From assembly GCA_021156245.1 (NCBI GenBank), contig JAJNBO010000087.1, positions 1 to 11,900 of the forward strand: a stretch of DNA of 11,900 nt, given 5' to 3'. The notes under the pieces are model-generated. The model worked only from the letters and a program-made list of their open reading frames with translations, did no database searches and was not told the DNA's origin. Both the position numbers and the translations under genes were made by a program. Positions 1-6,951 of this stretch are shown here, one piece after another. The stretch is from Ramlibacter sp. (GTDB lineage Bacteria; Pseudomonadota; Gammaproteobacteria; Burkholderiales; Burkholderiaceae_C). How positions within the stretch are numbered: position 1 is the stretch's first letter; each line of letters begins with the position of its first letter.

Positions 1-44
1 GGATCTGCAATGCCTCATGGGAATCTCCGGTTTTGTTGTGAGAA

Positions 45-74
45 CCCCGGAGGGTCCCTTCGGACTCCCCGGGG
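45..74 (-). terminator. Hairpin, probable terminator of the charge-free secreted protein gene
   Basis: Positions 45-57 pair with 62-74 around a four-base loop. This gives a 13-position stem in which 11 pairs are Watson-Crick, one is a G-U wobble and one a mismatch. It lies 31 bases beyond the stop codon of the minus-strand gene ending at 106. A second short hairpin (78-83 with 90-95, six pairs) lies between it and the gene. Read on the minus strand, the bases after the stem contain several T's but no continuous T-run, so intrinsic termination is plausible but not canonical. It could also be an mRNA 3'-end stabilising structure. Confidence 0.5.
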
Positions 75-105
75 ATTCATGCCGTTCGTGGCATGCGCGT
101 TGCCT

Positions 106-759
106 TTACGGGGCGACCGTTGCGGTGCCCTGCTGCGCAGCGCCCACACCCGGCGTCATGAAGCCGAAGCCGTTGGCCGTCGCGGCGTTCACGCCGACGC
201 CGATCACGTTGCTGTTGGTGTTCATGTTGGCGGAACCCACGCTATTGGCGGAGGCGCTCAGGCCCAGCGGGCCGATGGCCGCGTTGGAGACGTTGCCGGC
301 GTTGGCCGCGGTGTTGCTGTTGGCCAGGCCCGCGCCCGAGCCGGTCGCGGCCGTGCCCTGCGTGCCCGTGCCGGCCATGCTCGTCGTGCTGGCGGTGCCG
401 ATGGGCGGGCTGATCAGGCTGAGGGTGCCCGCGGTCGAGCTCGCCGTGCCCTGGCCGACTTGCGTGCCGGCGGAGCTCGCACCGCCCAGGCCGATGCCGG
501 CGCTGCTGTTGGTCGTCGAACCGGTGGAGCCGGTCGTGGAGTTGGACGTGCCGCCCAGCAGGCCGGAAGCGGAAGTGGCCGAAGCGCCGCTGGTGTTGGT
601 GCCGTACGAGCTGGAGGTGAACCCCCCCAGCACCGTGGCGGACTGCGTGGCGCCCGAGACCGTCGAGTTCGACGTGGCGTTGGCGACCTGGGCATTCGCG
701 GACGCGCCGATCAGGGAGCAGGCGACGGCGGCGGAAGCCGCGATGAGTGACATCTTCAT
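106..759 (-). CDS. Secreted, charge-free Ser/Thr/Gly/Ala/Asn-rich protein, function unknown
   Basis: This encodes 217 residues with an N-terminal signal peptide: a lone Lys2, a hydrophobic stretch over about residues 4-18, and a likely cleavage after Ala-Asn-Ala at 21-23. The start at 759 is preferred over the open frame further upstream because GAGGT lies 7 bases before it and the signal peptide begins there. The mature part is low-complexity and built from Ser, Thr, Gly, Ala and Asn with scattered Val/Leu/Ile. I see no Lys, Arg, Asp, Glu, His, Cys or Trp in it. That composition recalls fibre-forming, silk-like or surface-coat proteins, but I recognise no domain and assign no function. The gene stands alone on the minus strand, with hairpins behind it and a 267-base gap ahead of it that holds paired palindromes. 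Expression is likely; the role is unknown. Confidence 0.8.
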   Translation of the reverse strand: MKMSLIAASAAVACSLIGASANAQVANATSNSTVSGATQSATVLGGFTSSSYGTNTSGASATSASGLLGGTSNSTTGSTGSTTNSSAGIGLGGASSAGTQVGQGTASSTAGTLSLISPPIGTASTTSMAGTGTQGTAATGSGAGLANSNTAANAGNVSNAAIGPLGLSASANSVGSANMNTNSNVIGVGVNAATANGFGFMTPGVGAAQQGTATVAP

Positions 760-912
760 GGTGAATACCTCGCGTTGATGAGGGTTGGTTGGACGTTCGG
801 CGGAGGGAGGGTTGCCACGCGAATCCCGCCTTCTTGATCCGTGTGCTGCAGCGACCCGCTTCACGCACCCGCTGCATGGGACGCAATGTGGACGCACGAC
901 GGCCCCGCGACA

Positions 913-974
913 TTGACGACCGTCAACGTCACGGAGTTGTTGCGGCTGCAGTCGCGACCCTTGACGGTCGTCAA
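913..974. promoter_or_regulatory. Pair of 14-bp palindromes, candidate operator or large stem-loop
   Basis: TTGACGACCGTCAA at 913-926 and TTGACGGTCGTCAA at 961-974 are exact reverse complements of one another. Each is also itself a palindrome (TTGACG, two central bases, CGTCAA). Centre-to-centre spacing is 48 bp, and a further imperfect palindrome (942-955) lies between them. The pair sits in the 267-base gap between the galE stop and the secreted-protein start, about 155-215 bp upstream of the latter. Two dyad sites of this kind are what a dimeric regulator binding two sites would use. Alternatively, in RNA the two copies could form a perfect 14-bp stem with a 34-base loop. No T-run follows and no convincing -10 box is spaced from the TTGACG hexamers. 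I do not know which regulator would bind. Confidence 0.5.
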
Positions 975-1026
975 ACCTCCGGCAGGGCGCAGGGTCATGG
1001 CCGCCGCGCCCGGAGTGCGCCGGTCG

Positions 1027-2178
1027 CTAGATGGGCACCGGGTCGCGGCGATGCGAAGCGGTCTTCGCGGCCTTCGGCAAGGCCGACGCATAGCCTTGCG
1101 GGTTCTGCACCTGCCAGCGCCAGGCGTCCGCGCACATCTCTTCGAGCGTGCGCGTCGCCCTCCACCCGAGCAGCGCCTCCGCGCGCGAAGGGTCCGCGAA
1201 GCATTGCGCGACGTCGCCGGGCCGGCGATCGACGATCTCGTACGGAACGCGCTGGCCGGTCGCCTCGGCGAATGCCTTCACCACCTCGAGGACGCTGTAG
1301 CCGCGGCCGGTGCCCAGGTTGACCGTGAAGCTCTGGCCGACGCGATGCAGCGCGCGCAGCGCGGCCACGTGGCCCTCCGCGAGGTCCTGCACGTGGATGT
1401 AGTCGCGCACGCCCGTGCCGTCCGGTGTCGCGTAGTCGCCGCCGAAGATGCGCAGGTGCGGCTGCCGTCCGAGCGCGACCTGCGTGAGGTACGGCATCAG
1501 GTTGCAGGGGATGCCGGAAGGGTCCTCGCCGATCAGCCCGCTCGGATGCGCGCCCACCGGGTTGAAGTACCGCAGCACGCCGATGCGCCATGCGGGCTGC
1601 GCGGCCTGCACGGCATCGAGCATGTCCTCGATCACCAGCTTGGTGTGGCCGTACGGGTTCGTGTGGCTGCGCGGGAAGTCCTCGGTGATCGGGACGGTGG
1701 CGGGGTCGCCGTAGACCGTGGCGCTGCTCGAGAAAACGAGCGTCGGCGGCCCCAGCGAGCCGGGCGGCAGGTACACGGCCTCCATGGCCTCGAGCAGGCT
1801 GATCGCGCCTGCGATGTTGCCGCGGAAGTACTTCAGCGGCTGCGCGACGCTCTCGCCCACTGCCTTGTCGCCGGCAAAGTGGATGACTCCCGCCGGCGCG
1901 TGTTTGCGCAGGACGGATTCGACGAAGAAGCGATCCGTGACGTCCCCATGTTCCAGGAGCACCGGCGCGCCCGTGATGCGGGCGAGCCGTTCGACGACCC
2001 CGGGGTGGCTGTTGGCGAAGTTGTCGAGGATGACGGGCTCGAAGCCCGCTTCCCTCAGCTTGACGAACGTGTGGCTGCCGATGTACCCGGCGCCGCCCGT
2101 GAGCAGGATGCGAGGCGACCGTTGCGGCGCGCGTCCGCCCGGGACGGTGCGCTCGTGGGGGTGGCCTTCGCTGGACAT
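1027..2178 (-). CDS. galE: UDP-glucose/UDP-N-acetylglucosamine 4-epimerase (GalE family)
   Basis: This cytoplasmic, NAD-dependent short-chain-dehydrogenase-type epimerase interconverts UDP-glucose and UDP-galactose for the Leloir pathway and surface glycan precursors. Seen in the 383 residues are the Rossmann motif GGAGYIG (28-34), the HFAGDKAVGES segment, SSSATVYG, the catalytic YGHTK (Tyr176, Lys180), YFNPVGAHPSG and GTGVRDYIHV. Alignment by eye to E. coli GalE (338 residues) is near-continuous, with about 20 extra residues at each end. The position of E. coli Tyr299 is Cys326 here (motif QCFAD against AYWAD). A small residue there is known to let GalE accept N-acetylated sugars, so dual specificity is inferred. 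The start at 2178 has AAGG 7 bases upstream. The gene is divergent from a polysaccharide deacetylase, which suggests precursor supply for an exopolysaccharide. Confidence 0.93.
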   Translation of the reverse strand: MSSEGHPHERTVPGGRAPQRSPRILLTGGAGYIGSHTFVKLREAGFEPVILDNFANSHPGVVERLARITGAPVLLEHGDVTDRFFVESVLRKHAPAGVIHFAGDKAVGESVAQPLKYFRGNIAGAISLLEAMEAVYLPPGSLGPPTLVFSSSATVYGDPATVPITEDFPRSHTNPYGHTKLVIEDMLDAVQAAQPAWRIGVLRYFNPVGAHPSGLIGEDPSGIPCNLMPYLTQVALGRQPHLRIFGGDYATPDGTGVRDYIHVQDLAEGHVAALRALHRVGQSFTVNLGTGRGYSVLEVVKAFAEATGQRVPYEIVDRRPGDVAQCFADPSRAEALLGWRATRTLEEMCADAWRWQVQNPQGYASALPKAAKTASHRRDPVPI

Positions 2179-2220
2179 GCAGGGACCTTACCTGCCGGCG
2201 GCTGTGCCGTGGGCTGAGCG

Positions 2221-2246
2221 CGGGTCGCCCCGTAAGGGCCGACCCG
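2221..2246. other. Strong hairpin in the galE/deacetylase divergent intergenic region
   Basis: Positions 2221-2230 pair with 2236-2246, giving ten G/C-rich pairs with one bulged base and a five-base loop (CGTAA). It lies in the 115-base gap between the divergent starts at 2178 and 2294. It would fall in the 5' leader of whichever transcript starts beyond it, or could mark a DNA-binding dyad. No function can be assigned from sequence. Confidence 0.4.
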
Positions 2247-2293
2247 GAGTCCGCGGCACGCGGCTCGCGCGCGCGCGAAGATCGCTCCAATCC

Positions 2294-3319
2294 ATGTTGA
2301 AGCTTCTTCGTCCCACTGTTCGTGACCTGACTGGCGACCTCCTCTACAAAGTGGGGCTCACCCGGCCCGACCGCGGCCCCCACCGCCTCAACGTCGTCAC
2401 CTTCCACCGGGTGCTGCCGCCGGCGCAGCTGCGCGAATACCCCCTCGCCGCCATCGCGGTCAGCGTGGAGGAGTTCACATGGTTCGTCGAGTATTTCGCG
2501 GCCCATTTCACGGTGGACACGTTCGCCAATGCGGCGCGCCGGTGGGAGGCGGGCGAGCGGCCGGCGCGTCCCTTCCTGGCCATCACCTTCGACGATGGCC
2601 AACGTGACAACGCGCTGCACGCGGTGCCGGTGCTCGAGCGCTTCGGCGTGCCCGGTTCCTTCTTCGTGCCGGTGCAGGCGGTGCAAGAGAACGACACGCT
2701 GTGGCACGACCGCCTCGGTTACGCGGCGGCAAGACTTTTACAAAGCGACCGGGACGCCGCGTCGCGCGTGCTGGCCCAGCTCGGGGCATCGACATCGGGC
2801 GATGTCGCGGCCACGGTGCAGGCCATCGTCGAACGCGCCAAGCGCCTCGCACCCGCGCAGCGCGATGCGCTGGTCGCATCGACCGAGCGCGCCGCGGGAG
2901 GCAATGCGCGGCCCGCGTGGGACGGCATGATGAACTGGGACCAGCTGCGCGAAATCGTCGCGCGCGGCCACGAGGTCGGCAGCCATTCCATGACCCACCA
3001 GCTGCTTCCGCAGCTGGATGACGAGGCGCTCCGGTACGAGATCGCGGAATCGCGCCGCGTGCTGGAAGCGAACCTGGGCTGCAAGGTCGAAACCTTCTGC
3101 TATCCCAACGGAGACGCCGACGAGCGCGTCCTCCAGGCCGTCAAGGACGCCGGCTACGTGCGCGCGCTCAGCACCCGCTGGGGCCCGAACGAGCCTGGCG
3201 CGAGCCGCTACGACGTCTCGCGCTGCGACATCCAGGGCGCTACTTCGCGCACGCGCAATGGCGTGCTCTCCGAATCCCGGCTCGCCTTCCGGCTGAGCCC
3301 GCTGCAACCGAGGCCATGA
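2294..3319 (+). CDS. Polysaccharide deacetylase (NodB/CE4 family)
   Basis: This encodes 341 residues of the metal-dependent carbohydrate esterase family 4, which removes N- or O-acetyl groups from amino-sugar polymers such as poly-GlcNAc or a lipid-linked precursor. The FHRVLPP motif near residue 37 is common in the exopolysaccharide-linked branch. The catalytic and metal motifs are visible: TFDDG with Asp100-Asp101, HSMTH with His231 and His235, and the CYPNGD loop around Tyr270. Between motif 1 and motif 2 is an inserted helical stretch of about 100 residues. No signal peptide or membrane segment is obvious, so export is uncertain. The start at 2294 is the first ATG outside the galE antisense overlap; the ribosome site is weak (GAAG 13 bases ahead). 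Its stop overlaps the next start (ATGA at 3316), indicating translational coupling to the glycosyltransferase. Confidence 0.9.
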   Translation: MLKLLRPTVRDLTGDLLYKVGLTRPDRGPHRLNVVTFHRVLPPAQLREYPLAAIAVSVEEFTWFVEYFAAHFTVDTFANAARRWEAGERPARPFLAITFDDGQRDNALHAVPVLERFGVPGSFFVPVQAVQENDTLWHDRLGYAAARLLQSDRDAASRVLAQLGASTSGDVAATVQAIVERAKRLAPAQRDALVASTERAAGGNARPAWDGMMNWDQLREIVARGHEVGSHSMTHQLLPQLDDEALRYEIAESRRVLEANLGCKVETFCYPNGDADERVLQAVKDAGYVRALSTRWGPNEPGASRYDVSRCDIQGATSRTRNGVLSESRLAFRLSPLQPRP

Positions 3320-4508
3320 GTTCCGTGAAGACCGCCTATCTCGTCAGCCAGTACCCGGCGCCCTCGCACACCTTCATCCGCCGCGAGATCGCGGCGCTGC
3401 GCAAGCGCGGCATGAAGATCGACATCTTCAGCGTGCGGCCGCCGAGTCCCGAGGAAGTCATGAGCGACGTGGACCGCGCGGATTGCGAGGAGACCACCTA
3501 CCTGCTGCCGGCCGGCATCCACACGGTCCTGGGCAACAACGTGCGCATGTTCCTGCGGTCCCCGACGGCGTACTTCGGGGCGCTGGCTTTTTCGCTGCGC
3601 CATCGCAACCGCGGCGTGCGCGCGCTGATGTATGCCATCTACTACTTCCTCGAGGGCATGCTGCTCGCCGAGCACCTGCGCCGTCGCGGGGTGGAGCACC
3701 TGCACAACCACTTCGCCAACGCCGCTTCGCACGTCGCGCTGGTGGCCGCGCGCTACCTCGGCATCCGTCTGAGCCTGACGCTGCACGGCCTGTGCGACTT
3801 CGATTTCCCCGCCGGCCCGCTGCTGGGCGACAAGATCCGCGAAAGCGTCTTCGTCGCCTGCGCCCGACGAGGCCCCGGCGCGCCGCCGCGGGCGCCCGCC
3901 CATTGCGCATCATCTGCGTGGGGCGGCTGTCGCCGGAGAAGGGGCAGCTCGGTCTGATCGAGGCCTTCGCCCTCGCACGCAAGCGTGGCCTGGACGCGGA
4001 GCTCGTTCTGGTGGGCGACGGACAGGATCGCGCGGCAGTGATGGCGCGCGTCGTCGCTGCCGGCGTGGGCCCCCACGTCAAGCTGCTCGGACGCCAGCCC
4101 GAGGACCGCGCGCTCGAGGAGACCGCCCGGTCGGACGTGCTGGTGCTCGCGTCCTTCATGGAAGGCCTTCCCGTGGTGCTGATGGAAGCCATGGCCCTGG
4201 GCGTGCCCGTCATCGCCCCGGACGTGGCCGGCATCCCCGAGCTGGTCGAGAACGGCAATACGGGCATGCTGTTCACCGCGGGCGACTGGGACCAGCTCGC
4301 CGAGCGCATGGTCGCGCTGGGAGAGGACGCGGCCTTGCGCGAACGCCTGGCGGACGCCGGCCGCCGCCGTGTCGAAGAACAGTTCGACGCGGACCTGGCG
4401 GTGGCCCCGCTGTTCGAACGCCTCGGCAACCCCGCCCCTGCCGCCGCGGTGCCCCGATCCGCTGAAGCGAGACGGCGGCCTGCACGGCCCCGCCCGGCCG
4501 CCCGCTGA
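3316..4508 (+). pseudogene. GT4 glycosyltransferase, interrupted by a frame change and apparent internal deletion
   Basis: The N-terminal domain is read from 3316 in one frame: SQYPAPSHTFIRREI near the start, then HLHNHFANAASH and TLHGLCDFDF. It ends with FVAC near 3861, after which this frame runs into unrelated Arg/Gly/Pro residues and stops at 3957. The C-terminal GT-B domain continues in another frame from about 3897 to 4508, with LRIICVGRLSPEKG, LVGDG and the nucleotide-sugar EX7E motif (codons at 4161 and 4185). In intact relatives about 40 residues join these blocks and carry a conserved CG(V/I)D motif. Here only about a dozen remain and the motif is missing, so tens of bases appear lost besides the frame change. 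The very GC-rich junction (3862-3896) also makes an assembly error possible. The parent enzyme would transfer a sugar during exopolysaccharide synthesis. Confidence 0.8.
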
Positions 4509-4522
4509 CCCACAATGGCGGC

Positions 4523-6157
4523 ATGTCCGCCGTGCCTTTGCCACCTGCTTCTCCGCGACCCACCGCCCTGGTGGGTGACGCCCTGTCGCGCAGCGTGCTG
4601 TTCGTCCTGCTCTACCTCATCCTCGCATGGATGAGCGACGACTTCCCGATGGGCAGCCTGAACATCACGCCCTGGAATCCGCAGGCGGCGCTCGCCGTGG
4701 GCCTGCTGATCGTGCATCCGGCCAGCTGGCCCATCGTGTGGGCCGCGATCGCCAGCGGGGAGGCTTTCATCGGCGTCGAGCGCATGCCCAACGGCGCATT
4801 GCTGCTGTCCGCCGCCGGCTTGACCATCGGCTATGCCGCCACCGCGGCCGCGTTGCGGCGATGGCTTGGCGGCCAGGGCGCGGCCATCGGCCATCGCGCA
4901 GCCATCATCTTCCTGGCGATCACCGCCGTGGGCGCGTTCACGTCCGCCTGCCTGCGCGGATCCGCCCTGTGGGCGATGGAGGTCGTACCGCTGTCACAGC
5001 TGCCCGCGGTCATCCACCGCGGCTCCATCGGAGATGGCGTGGGATTGATCGTCACCCTGCCCGTCCTGGTCGTCCTGTCCAGCTTGCGGCACCGGTCGGC
5101 GACCAACGCGATGCTGCGGCTGCCCGAATGGTGGCTGGTTGCGATCGTCACCGCGGCGGCGGTGGTCGGGGTGTTCCACCAGGTGCCGCAGGACCAGTTC
5201 AAGTGGTTCTACGTGCTGTTCCTCCCCGTGATCTGGGCATCGACGCGCTTCGGCGCGGTGGGCGCGGTGTGGTCCGCGGCGCTGGTGCAGGCCTTGCTCA
5301 TCGTCGAGGTGCAGACCGGCCAATACCAACCGCAGACCGTCTTCGAGCTCCAGGCGCTGATGGCGGCCCTGACCTGCACGGGGACCCTGCTGGGCACGAT
5401 CGTCGATGAGCGCCTGGCGGCGGAGGAGGCCTTGCGGTCCTCGCTGCGCCTCGCGGCCGCCGGCGACATGGCGGCGGCGCTGGCGCACGAACTCAACCAG
5501 CCCCTCACCGCCATGTCGACGTACGCGCGGGCGTCGCAGATGCTCGCGCGGCGCCTGCCGGAAAGCGACCCGTCGGCGAGGGGCATCCTGGACGTCGCCG
5601 AGAAGATGGCCGGCGAGGCCGCCCGCGCGGGCGACATCGTGAACCGCCTGCGGCGCTTCTTCCGCGAGCGTTCGACCGAGCTGCAGCCGACCGAGCTGCG
5701 CGGGCTGCTGGCCGAAGCGGCCGCATCGCAGGCGCGGCGCGCCGAGGAGCTCAAGGTGCGCCTGGAGCTCGGTGAAGTGCAGGAGCTGCCGCCGGTGTGG
5801 ATCGACCGGGTGCAGATCGCGGTGGTGCTGCGCAACCTCGTCGCCAACGCGATCGAAGCCGCGTCGGACGCGGCGGGAAGCGGCGATGGCGCTCCCGCGG
5901 TCGTCGTGAGCGCCGAACTGGATGGCGATGCGGTGCTGGTCTCCGTCGTCGACACCGGCCGCGGACTGAGCGCCGAGCGCGCGCGTGCGGTGTTCGATGC
6001 GACTTCGTCGTCCAAGCCGGGAGGCATGGGCATCGGCCTGTCGATCAGCCGCGCCATCATCGAGGCGCACGGCGGCCGGCTCTGGAGCGAGCCCGGCGCC
6101 GGAGGCACCTTCCGTTTCACCCTCCCCGCCGGCCCTGGAGAAGCCCATGACGAATGA
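4523..6157 (+). CDS. MASE1-domain membrane sensor histidine kinase
   Basis: This encodes 544 residues. About residues 20-295 form a multi-pass hydrophobic region of the MASE1 type (NITPWNPQAALAVG near 47-60, then several membrane segments), an integral-membrane sensor whose signal is generally unknown. A short helix leads to the dimerisation/phosphoacceptor domain with ALAHELNQPLT (His322), as in FixL/DctB-like kinases. The ATPase domain follows: N-box LRNLVANAIEA (Asn438, Asn442), G1 box DTGRG (Asp477) and G2 box GMGIGL (501-506). All catalytic boxes are present, so it should be active. The gene starts 14 bases after the broken glycosyltransferase and has no clear Shine-Dalgarno, suggesting read-through expression from the upstream polysaccharide genes. 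Its end overlaps the response regulator by 11 bp, so the two form a cognate pair. Confidence 0.92.
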   Translation: MSAVPLPPASPRPTALVGDALSRSVLFVLLYLILAWMSDDFPMGSLNITPWNPQAALAVGLLIVHPASWPIVWAAIASGEAFIGVERMPNGALLLSAAGLTIGYAATAAALRRWLGGQGAAIGHRAAIIFLAITAVGAFTSACLRGSALWAMEVVPLSQLPAVIHRGSIGDGVGLIVTLPVLVVLSSLRHRSATNAMLRLPEWWLVAIVTAAAVVGVFHQVPQDQFKWFYVLFLPVIWASTRFGAVGAVWSAALVQALLIVEVQTGQYQPQTVFELQALMAALTCTGTLLGTIVDERLAAEEALRSSLRLAAAGDMAAALAHELNQPLTAMSTYARASQMLARRLPESDPSARGILDVAEKMAGEAARAGDIVNRLRRFFRERSTELQPTELRGLLAEAAASQARRAEELKVRLELGEVQELPPVWIDRVQIAVVLRNLVANAIEAASDAAGSGDGAPAVVVSAELDGDAVLVSVVDTGRGLSAERARAVFDATSSSKPGGMGIGLSISRAIIEAHGGRLWSEPGAGGTFRFTLPAGPGEAHDE

Positions 6158-6749
6158 GGTGCACCGCAAGACCGTCTTCATCGTCGACGACGATCCCGCC
6201 GTGCGCGACGCGCTGGGCCTGCTGTTCAGCCTGCAAGGACATCCCACCGCCATGTTCGCGTGCGCCGAGGACTTCCTGCGCGCCATCCAGCCGGGCTGGC
6301 GCGGCGTGGTGGTGGCCGACATCCGCATGCCGGGCCTGTCCGGGCTCGAAATGCAGGAAGCACTGGCCAACCACCCATCTCGGCTGCCGATGATCATGAT
6401 CACGGCGCACGCGGACATCGCGACGGCGCGGCAGGCGTTCAAGTACGACGCAGTGGACTTCCTCGAGAAGCCTTTCGACCACGACCAGTTGCTGGCTTCG
6501 GTGGAGAACGCGATGCAGGGCCTGCCGCAAACGGCTTCCTCCATCGGCACCCGCCCGGTCGTCACCACCTTGTCGGCACGCGAGCGTGAAGTGATGGCAC
6601 TGGTGGTGGACGGGCTCGACAACGGCACCATCGGCAACCGGCTGGGCATCAGCCCCCGCACGGTGGAAGTCCACAAGTCCCGCATGATGACCAAGCTGGG
6701 CGCGCGCAACCTGGCTGAACTGGTGCGCATCGCGCACGCCTCCGGCTAG
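6147..6749 (+). CDS. FixJ-type response regulator with LuxR helix-turn-helix
   Basis: This encodes 200 residues: a receiver domain (about 8-123) followed by a LuxR/GerE DNA-binding domain (about 137-198). Receiver hallmarks are the acidic cluster Asp14-Asp16, phosphoacceptor Asp58 in VVADIRMPG, the switch residue in MITAHAD, and Lys108 in EKPFD. The HTH begins at LSAREREVM and includes GISPRTVEVHKSRMM. The start at 6147 is supported by GGAG 6 bases upstream and by the overlap with the kinase gene; an in-frame extension upstream would only read through kinase coding sequence. The kinase at 4523-6157 is the obvious phosphodonor. Likely role: a phosphorylation-dependent transcription activator. 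Its targets are unknown, but the nearby polysaccharide genes and beta-helix lipoprotein are reasonable guesses. Confidence 0.94.
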   Translation: MTNEVHRKTVFIVDDDPAVRDALGLLFSLQGHPTAMFACAEDFLRAIQPGWRGVVVADIRMPGLSGLEMQEALANHPSRLPMIMITAHADIATARQAFKYDAVDFLEKPFDHDQLLASVENAMQGLPQTASSIGTRPVVTTLSAREREVMALVVDGLDNGTIGNRLGISPRTVEVHKSRMMTKLGARNLAELVRIAHASG

Positions 6750-6951
6750 CAAAACTCCGCAGCAGTTCCTTGCGAACAATTACCGGATAGCGGCCGCCAG
6801 GAGCTGGCTCTGCCGCATCCGCGTTCTTAGAATGCGCCTACCCATGCGGCCGGGGTCATCAGGACACCCGCCGTTCCGCCGGACCGACGGGTCCATCCTG
6901 GCAACCTGAACTGCAGCTGCGAACGCACTCGCCGCCGCCGCTGCCCTCCCC

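Noticed and set aside
17..778. Plus-strand open frame opposite the charge-free secreted protein
   Set aside because: The minus-strand frame has a signal peptide, a Shine-Dalgarno and a sensible stop. The plus-strand frame is a by-product of its repetitive codons.
913..974. TTGACG hexamers as sigma-70 -35 boxes
   Set aside because: No acceptable -10 sequence is found 16-18 bases from any of them on either strand; the palindromic arrangement explains them better.
841..2217. 458-codon open frame on the plus strand across galE
   Set aside because: It is antisense to a well-matched GalE; such frames are common opposite GC-rich genes. The Arg/Ala/Val-rich translation shows no family.
3855..3900. 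Programmed ribosomal frameshift in the glycosyltransferase
   Set aside because: No slippery heptamer is seen, and the linker itself is missing, so a shift alone would not restore a normal enzyme.
4994..6730. 578-codon open frame on the minus strand opposite the kinase and regulator
   Set aside because: The opposite strand carries all kinase and receiver motifs; this frame has no motifs and skewed Arg/His composition.
6861..6894. Imperfect inverted repeat in the leader of the beta-helix lipoprotein
   Set aside because: Mismatches and bulges are too many to separate it from chance in GC-rich DNA, and no T-run follows.
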